64,000 nucleotides of DNA from Callaeas wilsoni (taxonomy: Eukaryota > Chordata > Aves > Passeriformes > Callaeidae): contig VWPU01014792.1 in NCBI GenBank assembly GCA_013398955.1, positions 218,126 to 282,125 on the forward strand. The letters run 5' to 3'. Below are positions 34,791 through 45,583 of this stretch, in pieces. Every line of letters begins with the position of its first letter. Within the stretch, counting starts at the first letter, position 1. The position numbers were made by a program, and so were the translations under genes. Below the pieces are notes generated by a model. It made no database searches. It saw only the letters and a list, made by a program, of their open reading frames with translations, and had not been told where the DNA came from.

Positions 34791-35102
34791 GTAAGAGAAG
34801 TTTTTTATCTCTTTTAGGTCTTCTAACATTGAAAATGAACTGGTCAGCATGAGCGCATTAATAGTAATGGCATAAACAAAGAAATTACTAGAAACCCAAC
34901 AAGGCAACACATTTTCATAAACTAAGCAGAAAAGCAGCAAATAAAATGAATAAAGCGCAAAGCAGGAAAATAAAGGACAAAATTGCTCTAATTTAAGACT
35001 AACTAAGATAAAGTGTTTAGAAACAACAATATTGAGAACTATTATTTCCAGTAGATTCTCAGAGCGTTAGAGCTACAATGATTCTGTACGTCTGTGAACA
35101 AG
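34791..35102. other. AT-rich sequence, nothing recognised
   Basis: Low-complexity A-rich sequence without a recognised gene. A diverged upstream part of the CR1 fragment that follows may be hidden here. Confidence 0.4.
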
Positions 35103-35310
35103 AGTGCTGAGAGAGCCTGTTGATGCCATTGCAAGGCTACTCCCCAAATATTACCTTTTCGAGACAATGGTGACCAGGCAAGTCTGCCAGTATTGGAGAG
35201 TAGTAAATATTTCACCTTTCTTTGAAAACAGTAAGAAAGATAATTCAGAGAACTACAGCTTCACTTTGGTCCCTGAGAATCATGGAGAAGTCAAAGAACT
35301 CAGAGCTGGG
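35103..35310 (+). mobile_element. Ancient CR1 ORF2 fragment (+)
   Basis: Translation of the plus strand gives a diverged but collinear version of a conserved CR1 ORF2 segment just before the reverse-transcriptase core. It has an LRE-L-ADVIA-like start, a W-VVNISPFF block where CR1 has W-KANVTPVF, then KKDNSENYSFT where CR1 has KKEDPGNYRPVS. The match to LINE ORF2 is by eye. It is an isolated dead fragment about 0.2 kb long. Confidence 0.7.
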
Positions 35311-35454
35311 CTCAAACATCTTGCAGCCTAAAACCAAAGAGCTCAAGCATTGACCGGCTTATTTCTTACTCGTAGATGTACCGGGCACAAATTGCTTGAG
35401 TGCCGTATTCTAATGGGTAAGTCTGTAAGATCTGGGCATTATCAGAACACACAC

Positions 35455-35550
35455 ACAGAGTATATGAGGTTGGAAAGGGCCTTTGGAGATCACTCAGGAC
35501 AGGCTCCCTGCCCAAAGAAGGATAAGGTAGAGCAGCAGTGTCGCTCCGTT
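35455..35550 (-). mobile_element. Short CR1 3'-end remnant (-)
   Basis: Carries GAGGTTGGAAAGGGCCTTTG, then GAGATCACTCAGGACAGG, then CTCCCTGCCCAAAG. These correspond to the inverted CR1 3' terminus. It lies about 150 bases from the plus-strand ORF2 fragment and in the opposite orientation, so the two are separate insertions. Confidence 0.65.
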
Positions 35551-37263
35551 AGTTATCACCAGACCAAGCATTGCCATTCTGACATTGTAGGTTCTGCATG
35601 GTCATCTCAAGGACTGAATGATAACTTCATTCTTGCCCAGGAACCACTGGGAAACAGTCTTTTGAATGTCAGTTTCACCACAGCTACCTTCTATCTTCAG
35701 AGATGTGGCCTATTGATCCTCTGATCTAAAAATAAAGACCTAGAGGTCCTTTACAGGAGAAGCTATGAGCTACCACCCCCTACGGACACAGCTGCATAAG
35801 TGACAGGCCAATCAACCAGCAAACTGACTTGGCAAGAGACTATTTGGGGGTTCACTGCTCCCCAAATTCAGACATTCTGAAATGTGGTTCAGCATTTTGT
35901 TGAGCATAAGTGTAATCCGTAAGTTTTTAGCTCCATAACTGTTATGCAACCTCCTGCATCTATAAAATAGTAGGAAATTCTTGTTTCTCTCAATAACCTT
36001 TAATATCTGGGGTTTGGCAAGTTGATATCTTTCTCCCTGTTGTCCTTGCTAAAGAATTGATAAAGCATGCTCTCAGTCTCCAGCAGAACAGTTTTATTCT
36101 TAAACTGATCTGCATAATTTTTTTTTATGATTTAAGGATACTATAAAACTCAGAGAGGTTTAAACCCAAGTGATAGATATTTAACTATACCCTCAGTCAT
36201 TCCAACCCACTTGAGCTCTTCAATTGTCACTGTTACTTGGCTTTCAAGGCCCTCCATTTCCCGTGGAAAAAAAATCCTTCGTTTTCTCTCTGGTCTCAAA
36301 GTCAAATAAATCAGGTTCATTCTCTAGCCAAATCCACTCAACTGTATGAGACAAATGATTTTACAAATGATTCAGCAATCATTTGTAAAAGGGGAAAAAG
36401 CAAATACCAGCCGTGTAAGTATCTCTAGTCCTACAAATATTCCCACTGGTAAGTGAAAGATTAATGCTCTTGCCAGAGCATGTTACTGTTAGCTAGCAAT
36501 TAGAAACTTCTGGTTATGAAGTCTTCCTCACCAGAAGACCTCTTAATGCTTCAAAAATGAGCATTAGATAGAAAAGTGGAAATAGCAAGGGATTTAGTGC
36601 CTCAAAAAAATACAAATCTTTTGCCACTAATTACTCCCATAAATACACCTTAGATCCCTTCAATGATTTGGGTTTTAAACACAAAAGCTTTAGTAATATC
36701 CTTACTTTTAAATGATGAGATTTATACTGAGGGCAGGGGGCAGCAGGGAGAAGCAAAACAGAAAGTCTTGCGCAGTTCCCAGGACTTCTGCATCTTGGAT
36801 ATTCTGTTCTCAGAGCCTGGAGCTTGCTCCAGTAAGAGAAGAGTTATCGGCAGCCTACTGCATAGTGCAAGGCAATGTGTTGTCCCTGTGACTGTCTATA
36901 TATATAAGCTATAGTTACTACATTGAAACTAAGGAGGAAGTTACCTTTCTAAATGGTGCTTATCTTCCTGACTTCTTCATGACCATAAATTATAATTTGG
37001 CTCTAATATGCCAGACTGGACACTCATGAGAACACTGGTCAGACTTTTGATTGACTACACATGTACAAACCACAAACATCAACACTTAAATTTCAGCAAT
37101 TCAGTTTCAGATACACTTCCATGCAATCTGTACAAAATCAAAAGCAGAGGTGGTAAACCACAAGTAAAGTCTGTAAAGAGGAGCAGGCTACAGGAGAAAG
37201 GTACATTTGGAAAAAGGGATAAAAGTAATTTCTTCTTGAGTATCCAGCATGTGCTGGTTTGCC
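35551..37263. other. Unique sequence with a strong hairpin
   Basis: No gene was recognised. It contains the 14-bp-arm hairpin at 36359-36390, donor-like GTAAGT sites at 36418 and 36453 without acceptors, and a short TATATATA tract near 36898. Confidence 0.45.
36359..36390. repeat. Perfect inverted repeat, 14-bp arms, 4-nt loop
   Basis: TTTTACAAATGATT at 36359-36372 is followed by CAGC and the exact reverse complement at 36377-36390. A partial copy, ACAAATGATT, sits at 36351-36360 and overlaps the left arm. It can form a 14-bp hairpin, but that is shorter than a typical microRNA precursor stem. A small MITE remnant or a chance palindrome formed by local duplication and inversion is possible. 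Confidence 0.9.
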
Positions 37264-38220
37264 ACTTAGACACACACAAGTCCATGGCACCAGATGGGAC
37301 CCACCTGAGGGTACTGAAGGAGCTGGTAGAGTCACTGAGTCATTTTTAATCATCTGCCAGCAGTCCTGACTAAACAGGGATGTCCCAGGTGACTGGACGT
37401 TAGTCAATGTGACAAGAGGAGCTAGAGAGACGATCTGGGGAACTACAGACTTGTCAGTCTGACAGTGGTGCCAGGGAAGGACATGGAGCAGATCATGTTG
37501 AGTGCCATTATGGAGCACGTACAGGACAACCAGGGGATCAGGCTCAGCCAGCAAAGGTTTAGGAAAGGCAGATCCTGCTTGACCAACCTGGTCTTCTCCT
37601 TTAACAGGATGACCCACTTAGTGGATGAGGGAAAGGCTGTGGATGTCGCCCATGTGAACTTTGGCAAAGCCTTTGACACTGTCTCCCACAGCATTCTGCT
37701 GGAGAAACTGGCTATTCATGGCTTAGGTTGGTGCGCTCTTGGCCTCAAACCGAGACAGCTGGGTAAACATCTGGCTGAAGAGCTGGACCAAGAGAGTGGT
37801 GGCAAATTGAATTACATCCAGCTGGCAGCTGGTTGCAAGTGCTTTTCCCCAGGAGTCAGTAATAGGACCAGTCTTGTTTAACATCTTCAGATTTGGACAA
37901 GAGAACAAGTGCCACTTCAGTCAGCCTTCAGATGACACCAAATTGGGCAGAAGTGTTGATCTGCTGCAGGGTGGGAAGCCTCTGCAGAAGAATCTGGACA
38001 GGCTGGATCAATAGGCTGAGGTCAACTGTAAGATGTTCAACAATGTGAAGTACTGGGTCCTGCCCTTGGGTCACAACAACCCCATGCATTGCCACAGGCT
38101 GGGGCAGAGTGGCTAGAAAACTGCGTGATGGAAAAGGACCTGGAGGTGCTGTTTGACAGCTGGCTGAACATGAACCAGGACTGTGCCCAGGTGGCCAAGA
38201 AAACCAATGGCATCCTGGCT
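37264..38220 (+). mobile_element. CR1 LINE ORF2 reverse-transcriptase region (+), dead
   Basis: Collinear with CR1 ORF2. It starts at the conserved CTTAGACACACACAAGTCCA block, passes through GAAGGACATGGAGCAGATCA, and enters the reverse-transcriptase core. The translated core (37465-37740) shows RKGRSCLTNL, VDEGKAVDV and KAFDTVSHSILLEKLA motifs. Downstream are GTTGATCTGCTGCAGGGTGG, CTTGGGTCACAACAACCCCA and GTGCCCAGGTGGCCAAGAA. At the aspartate of the first catalytic block (LDFSKAFD in CR1) the copy reads VNFGKAFD, so the catalytic residue is asparagine. Frame breaks and an internal deletion after the GLG motif add to this. Both ends are truncated and no 3' terminus is present. Confidence 0.96.
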
Positions 38221-41178
38221 GACCCTGATCCATATCACCTGTTGTCTTTTGTGCTGAAGTGCAAATACTTCCTTCCATGGGAAGACACATATAGCCCATG
38301 CTGTGATCTTCAGCAAGGCATGGGGATTTCTGATGCCTTTAATAATCTCCTTTTTAAATCCTTCCTGCACATCCTTGGACTTTCCCTCTTAAGCTTTCCA
38401 ATTCTCTGCAAGGCTTCCCTATAGCATTTTTCACATTTTCCACAATTACAAGAGATTAATGAATTATCTTGGAAGTAGATGTACTTGTCCAGTATGCTGT
38501 TGGAAAGCATTTTTCCCTATAAATGTGGTCACCTGGTAATTCATCCATATGGAATTGGACATGTAGTTAGGAAAGTCCACCATAGGTTTTATAAATTTAT
38601 GATCAGCTTTCTTGTGGCAATAAAAAATAGGGGGACATCCTGATAATATGCTAACGTTTGTCAGATCAGTGACAATAGCAGATGTAGTGAGCGCAAATGT
38701 TTCCAGATGCTGCTGCAGCTTTTGAGGTGAAGTATGCTGTTGATCTAGGAATCAGGGGAGAGACATAGGGAGTAAAAAAGGCTCAAAAATAATTGTTTAC
38801 TGCCATCAAGACCTCAGGAATTCATATGTTCACCTTCTGATTGTATCCTTTTGAGAGACTAGCATATTCATACTCTGCCAGCCACAGCCACGAACAACCA
38901 CCCCACTCTGAAGAAATAGTTATCGTCCATTATGATGAAGTTATCTTATGATAAGCTGCATCAGATGGCTGGACTTCAGTATGGCAAGAATAGGCTGCAC
39001 CTGCAGGCACAGGGTGAAACCGTGTCCTGAGCAGCTTTAGATGGGACTGGATCGGACTTTCCATTGTGACTGTTTTCAAAGAGCTACAGGGATTCTGCAG
39101 TAGACCTTCTGTGCTAAGTGACACAAACTACCCTGTGAAATATCTGAGTCTGCATCACATAGGTGATTCTCAGCCTTTCTCAAAGCAGGAACTACTAACA
39201 CCACCACCTAATTACTGTGAAGCTCCACAGAAACATGTGAGCTACTCAACTTTAGGCAGGGACTCCCAGGACTGAAAAGGATTAAAATGTTTATATATAT
39301 GAAGGACAAATAGGATGTCTAAAGCTGTTTGATTAAACCAGTTTGCTAGTGACCTGGACCTATCAAGAGCTGTACCCACACCTAAGAACTGCCTTTTATA
39401 ATTTAATGTTCAGTTAGATAATGTGACCCAGTGAAAAATAACCACCTTGGCAAGGCACTTGGTAAGGCAAGGCACTTCACTTTACTGTAAATCAATTTTT
39501 TTCTGGTTGATCTTTTTGATCCTGTCTCACAGAGGAACAAGTTTCCTGCTTCTGTGATATATACCTAGAAGAATTTATACCAGGAAGGAGGAACAAATAG
39601 AACCTAGGAAAAAGAGAAATGTTTAATGGTGAGTGAAGGTCCCCAAAGTGGCTATTTCTTTTGGATGAGATACTGATACAATTTTGTGGGATAATTGTCC
39701 AAAGACAGTCTTAGACATCTCAGATTGCAGGCAAATCTCTTGTAGATATTGATACTGGAAGTGTTTGGACTGTATTCCTCTTTGTAATCACAGAACCTAC
39801 TCATAAATCTTTACCTGGTTCCTCCACTTCTCCATCATCTGATGCTACATAGTATTTTTTCCTTTTCCTCTAAGAGAAACAATATCTGAAAACACAGGGA
39901 CAGGTGAGAGGTAATTAAGGACAAGGTCCAGTCATCCCATGAACTATGTGCAGCAAAGGCCCTGTGGAGTTTGAGCCCTCCCTGAACCCTCTGGCCTCTG
40001 AGGATTTGGCAGGGAAGGCAGGAAGCAAGAGGAAGTCTTCACCCCAGCAGGGAGAAATCTGTGCTTCTTTTTGCAGAGATGACACAGCTGTCATGCTTGA
40101 GAACTTGCATTTAAGGTTCTCTGGTTGCCAAGTCAAGTAGACCCCTACTGCCATGTACCCAGCAAGGAAAGGAAAATCTCTCCCAAGCAAAGAAATAGCA
40201 AAGCAGCAATGGAGACACACTAAAATTGAAATCTTAGTGTTTGCATGGATCTCCTCTATCATCCTGGCTCTACTACGTCTGTGCCTCTATCTCTCAGCTA
40301 GATGAGGAGGAGGAAGAATGACTGATCTTTCATTCATCCTGTCTGATCAAAGGTTTCCAAGCTTTTCCAGGTCAGCCTGAGGGAAAAGGGTGTCTGTTGT
40401 TGCAGAACACTACTCTGAAATGGTTTGCATATCACCACAAGGACATACAGTTTAGGAACTTCTGAAAGAGGAAGACAGGGAGATTCTGGTTCTGGATTCT
40501 TAGGTCTAACAATTTAATGGACAAATATGTTGCCTGCATCTTGAACTCTGCCAAGTCAAGTCAGCATCACTCACTCAGCATGCTATTTTTGTCCCAAGTG
40601 ACATTTTGAAAGTATTTCAATTTTAAGGACTAAGCAAGATTAAAAAAATATGGGCCAGAGATTAAGATCATCCTTGGAGTTTTGCAGAGTTGGTGGGCAG
40701 GTAAACAGGAACTGTGATTCCAGCACTGCCTTCAAAACATTACAATTAATAGTAGCCACTTCTAAGAGGAAGAATGATTCACCAGAGCATCAGAAACTTT
40801 TTCTTTTCCTGAGCTCAGGCAGGAGGTAGAAATTACACCAGTTTAACATTTCAAACACAAAATGGCTCCTACTTTACTTGCAAGTCAGAAAATGGTACCT
40901 TCTACGAAGGATGAAGGGAAAACAGCTGACTATCACAAAGAAATATTATATATTGACCATCCCATCCATCACCTAATTCATCAAGAAAATGAAACAAAAA
41001 TGCAGGATGAAAAGAAAACAAATGCTATTGAAAGTATTAAATATCGTTTAGTTACAGTAGTCCGATTTTCAATTTGCTACTGTTTTACCTTCTAGTTGTA
41101 TCTGCCCAAATCTTTATTTAACAGTATTACTTCAAATATTTAGATACACAACAAAGCTGCCTGTATCTAGGAGACAAA
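38221..41178. other. Unique sequence, no gene seen
   Basis: No gene or known repeat was recognised over about 3 kb. A GGCAAGGCACTT-type duplication lies near 39449-39480. The 115-codon minus frame at 39915-40262 and the overlapping 64-codon plus frame show no family features. Confidence 0.45.
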
Positions 41179-41225
41179 TGTCCTAGGTTTGGCTGGGATA
41201 GAGTTAATCTCTTCATAGGTCTGGC
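41179..41225 (+). mobile_element. 5' tip of an avian LTR (+)
   Basis: Begins TGTCCTAGGTTTGGCTGGGA and continues with TAGAGTTAATCTCTTCATAG. This matches the highly recognisable 5' start of a common avian LTR (TG start). Only about 50 bases remain before similarity is lost, so it is a fragment of the same LTR type seen at 18.35 kb. Confidence 0.6.
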
Positions 41226-42239
41226 TCAAGGTTATGTATAAGTATACAAAACTTATAAAAAATTGTTGTTCTCCTAGCAAAGTTGTTTAACTGTACTAAA
41301 CCTCGCTACCTACTCACTAGCCATGGGAACAACACAAGTTGCCCACTTTCTGAACAGCTTCCTAGTTTGTGTCAGTACAGTTAGTAGCTGGTGACCAGAA
41401 GCAAATGGCCATGTCAGTTGGCCATCCCTGGTAAGGAGGAAATCACCTCTGCTGCAGAAGTAGGATTGACAGCTAGAAGGCAGGGGTTGCCACCATGTAA
41501 TCTGCATGTACCCACTGTCTCAATATTTGCCACCGCTTGAAGACTTTTGCCCTAGGCAGAAGGGGTTTTTGTTTAAATTGTTGAGTAGTTGTACTGTTTC
41601 TGTCTGCACCACTGGAAAAAATGAGGTCCCACACACAAGCCATGGGCAGGTTTCCTACAATCCGCTCCCTGAACTCAGACATTATTACAAATCAGGCCAA
41701 ACACCCTGTTAAGTAATGCATACCTCAAAACCAATACCACACTTAGTCTTCCTCAAGAAACTTACTTCAAATATTTCTTCTTTCTTCCTGTCTCTTCCCT
41801 ATTTTCCTCATTTTTGATTTCTGCTTTGGAGGAGGTTTGCACACCACTCTGTTTTCATCTGGACAGGTATGATGACTTGAAAAGAAGGAAAATTCATGTT
41901 TATTTAATACATTGGTTGGAGCAAGAGCTTTGGCAGGTTCTGCTTGCCCCCACATCAACATGTAGAATTTCAAACAGTTCCTCAAGGATACTTCAGCTTC
42001 AACCTCAAAAGCAGTTGTGTGGAGTCAGCACGTCCTGGTCTTTCTGAATGGGAACACAGTTTTCAGTGGACATGTTTGGTCACTGGTCAGTTTATAACCT
42101 ACAGGACAAAGAGGAAAATTAAAATAATTTGTAGGGCCTCAGCTCTAAGTGAGATTCTAGATAATGTAAAAGAAAAAAAAAGCTTTCCTAAGTGGTACAG
42201 AAACCCAGGGCTGATGAGCCAGAGGTGTATGTGCTAACC
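41226..42239. other. Unique sequence, nothing assignable
   Basis: No gene or repeat is identified. A plus acceptor/donor-like pair near 41845-41877 (TTTGGAG ... GGACAG followed by GTATGA) would make an exon of about 30 bases, too weak to call. Confidence 0.4.
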
Positions 42240-42900
42240 TTCAAGCTACTGAAGAAATTTAGCCAGAACTGTTACACTATGCTACACCATAGGCAATCTG
42301 GACAAGCTGCCACAACCACAAGACTTACTGACAATTTATTACTGATTATGGAGACAAGCATCAATGTTTCCATTGACAGGTGTGAGGATTTCTCAGTGAA
42401 AATTATGAACTTTAAGGCCACAAAGGGACATGCAGAGGAATGGGGAATAGAAGTTGTGTTCAGGTCATAATGGATCCTACCTGCTGTTCTCTCCTCCATA
42501 CACTGTTCTCCTGCTCCTGTATGGGGTTCGTCCCATGGAATCAGTGTGGGCCTTCCCCACAGAGTACAGTTCTTCAGGAACAGACTGTTCCAGTGTGTGT
42601 CTCTCGTAAGCCACACCTACTCCATCATGATCTTCTCCATGGGCTTCAGGGGAGTCTCTGCCCCAGCATCTGGAGCACTTCCTCTTCCTCCTTCTTCACC
42701 AGTCTTGGTGTCTGCAAGGCTGTTGCTCACTCCTCTTTTTTAACTACCTTCTTTGCTTTCATGGCATTTTTACCCTTTCTTAAGGTGCCACCATCTTGGC
42801 TGAAGGCCTCAGCTGTGCCCTGTGGTGTGTCTGGAACTAAGCAGCTGTGGCCTCTTCTCACAAAGGTCTACCTGCAGCCCCTTCACTGAAAGCTTGTCAC
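42240..42900 (-). mobile_element. LTR-retroelement remnant (-), related to the 19-kb block
   Basis: Read on the minus strand, it contains the same phrase pattern as the 18.9-19.4 kb block (GAACTGTACTCTGTGGGGAA, then GGCCCACACTGATTCCATGG). Toward its end is an AATAAA polyadenylation signal (complement TTTATT at 42335-42340). Right of this, plus-strand phrases CATGATCTTCTCCATGGGCT and CTGGAGCACTTCCTCTTCC are recurrent in avian ERV internal/LTR junctions. No coding frame of retroviral type is preserved. The exact family and boundaries are uncertain. Confidence 0.6.
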
Positions 42901-45390
42901 ATAAACCTTTTTCACAAGTGAAAAACTCTACAGATTGGGTCTGGGTTTCTCTGTGGGTAAATAAGGAGCTCTTGCTAACTAGAAAGAAGGTAGGAAAGCT
43001 GGAGAGAGGTTAGGAGTACATTGGTGCCTCAGCCGCTGATGGGAAGCAAGACAGAAGGGCGTGGACAAAACCACAGAAGACTGAGGAGGAAGGAGCAAAT
43101 TACAAGGACTGCAAGTAAGCAGAGAAATGGAGGACTGTCAAATTAATGGCTGCAGGCAGTGAGGAGGAATGGCCAAGGCGCAAAGCAGTGGGCTGTGTGA
43201 GAGGAGTGAAAGGAGCCTGGGAGATCGGCACCCTGTGATCTGCTAGGCAAACTAAGCAGGGGAAAATTAAGCACAAATTAATATGAAGGGAGAGAATATT
43301 GCAGAGAGGGAGGAAAAAGTTAAAACAAGCTTTGAAAGTCTGTAGGAGGGGAGAAAGAGGACGAAGAGAGAAAGTGGAGGAAAGAGTATATGAAGTTTGA
43401 ATTTGTTTTTTTCCTTAGGTTTTACAGAAATTTTAGTAAGTGTACATAAAAGCCAGTTCCCCATTTATACAAATACACTTCTCTTTTGCAGGAAACTTGA
43501 AAGCATTGGTAGGCAAAATGAAATGGGTGTCCCCTCTTCTGTTTGGTGTGTGACCTGTGACTGAGCCTAACAGGTTACGAGGCAGTGTCTCAAGGTTATG
43601 TGCCATGACCTAAAGCCACGATAGATTTATCGTATTTTCAAATTGACACTAGTGCATTCCTCTTACTTTCAAAACAAGGTATGCTGAACTAAGGTATCAT
43701 TGAAGCTGTGGATTTACATCAGGTTTTGAAAAGACATTTAGAATGCAGGCCTTCTTCTAAAATACAGCCACTATAAAGCCCAGGAATTTCTGGGTTGAGT
43801 TTTTTCGTATTTCTTTTAAACAGCTTTATTTAAGGAATTGCTGATTTGAGGCACTTAGCCTTTGTCCAGCTACGTGTACCTAAGCCTGCAACACTTTCAG
43901 GTTTTTGACTAAGATAACATTTTACAGTAGTTTATACTGGAGAATCCTAAGATTTGCATAAAGTCTACTAACTACCTCCTCTTAGTCCTCTTCACTTCTA
44001 CAGTATCTGTCCCATTCTGTAACTGCACACATGGATAGATCTTCTACGCAGCTGTAGAAGAACTAGTTCCCTCAAAACCAAAGAAATAAATTAACTCTCT
44101 GTGTGGAAAAAAAGCAAGCATTTCAGCAGGAGATCTGTAATTGCATGTCTAATACTCCTGTATTGGCCATGAAGGATCTTCCTGCAATGACGCACTCACT
44201 GGGCCTAAAAAGGGAAGTGAAATCCTCGCTCCTGGACCCTTCTTCCTCCCAGGTTTAGTAAGGACTGCAGTTCTTTCCATCAAGAGGGCTGCAGTGATGT
44301 AGTGTCTCTTGACTCAGCCACCTGCTATCATAAGCCTCGTGACAACGAGAGACTGAGGTCACCACTTTTTTGCTGAATGTCTTGGATATTGGCAAAGGAA
44401 AGCAAAGATTTGAAGGAGGCAGACATAAGCCATTTTTCTTAGAAAAACAAAGATCAAAATGAGAAGGCTACAGCTTAATGTAAGACACACTATTATTTCA
44501 ATCAGGCATTCCCATAAAGGAGCAAATCTGAATCATGGTTTTCTGGCACACATAGCTGTCATACACTGATTAACAATCTCTGCCTCGATTAATGAGTCAG
44601 CCAAATCACCCACACGTATGAAAACTAGTGATAAAATTTATAAGAGCTGTCATTTGCCTTGAGGAAAAGGCAGTTCTGATTAATGAATCTTAGTCTGCTA
44701 AGGTTCCCAGTCATGGACAGCAAGACATTTATCCCTTCTATGAACACTGAAGATGATGTTACTCACCAGTGATGAATGATTTGGGGTATTTCAAATTGGT
44801 GCAGTATAAGAAGCATTGCATGATCACTCTGGAAATCAGGCATCTGGTTTTGGTTTCCTAAATCAATACCTTTATTCCCTTTTGAAATATATTGGTCATT
44901 AATTATTTTTTTTTTTTTAATAAGAAGCAGAATTAAGTTAGCACCTTGCTTCCATTCTTAAATCCCTTTTAGGTTCTCTTAAGTTTTTGGCTTGAATGAA
45001 AGTGTGCCATGTTTCTCTGAGAACAAAAAATAGAACTACAAGCACTTCTGAAGTACCAACCATAGTACTAGCCTGCTTTGAAATCTGGATTTTTTTCTTA
45101 ACATTTTTATTCCTTATTTGTACCTCAAATGCTACCTTATTAGCAATGTTTTGGTGGTTTTGGAGAGCTAGTCCTCACTGTCAACCTGCGAGAAAACTAG
45201 GCTGAGAGTAAAGGACTTCAGAGAAGGTGACTAGTTAACAGGGCAAACACCAATTATATGGCTCTTTTAGCCAGCAGTCCCTGAAATCAGATCCAGCCAC
45301 TAATGTTAACTAACCAAGTTTGTGGATACAAAGCTTTGTATTTAAATCTATGCCTAAAACATTTAAATTAAATTTCCATTGTTTGTAAAG
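42901..45390. other. Unique sequence, no gene seen
   Basis: Purine-rich (AGGA/GGAGA) at about 43020-43390. An imperfect palindrome, CTTCTACGCAGCTGTAGAAG, lies at 44041-44060. No recognised repeat or exon. Confidence 0.45.
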
Positions 45391-45583
45391 CGAGAGTCAA
45401 ATCTTCACATTTATCTCCAGTCTAATGAAGTGGTCAATCTGCTCAATAGGCTGTGGCATGGACTCAGAACAATGTTGGGGCTATCTGATCTAGGGTTGCA
45501 GCTGTTCTATGCTCCTCATTTAGAGATCTACAAAACCCTCAGCAGATTCCTACAGGATGACCTTTCACTTTGGGATAGGACAG
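45391..45583 (+). CDS. Candidate 193-nt exon (+), unrecognised
   Basis: Plus strand: an acceptor-like TTTCCATTGTTTGTAAAG, 193 bases open in one frame, and a good donor-like GGGATAGGACAG followed by GTGAGA. The same frame stays open from 45379 to 45717 (112 codons). The peptide is leucine-rich (NLLNRLWHGLRTMLGLSDLG, then LSRFLQDDLSLWDRTG) and could form amphipathic helices, but no family is recognised. It is the most protein-like candidate between the two CpG islands. No flanking exon is secure, and it may be an old transposon-derived or chance frame. Confidence 0.22.

Noticed and set aside
35350..35724. 124-codon plus frame with an acceptor/GTAAGT pair near 35376-35418
   Set aside because: The interval lies between two CR1 remnants and partly overlaps one. 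The 41-base segment has only one open frame and no other support.
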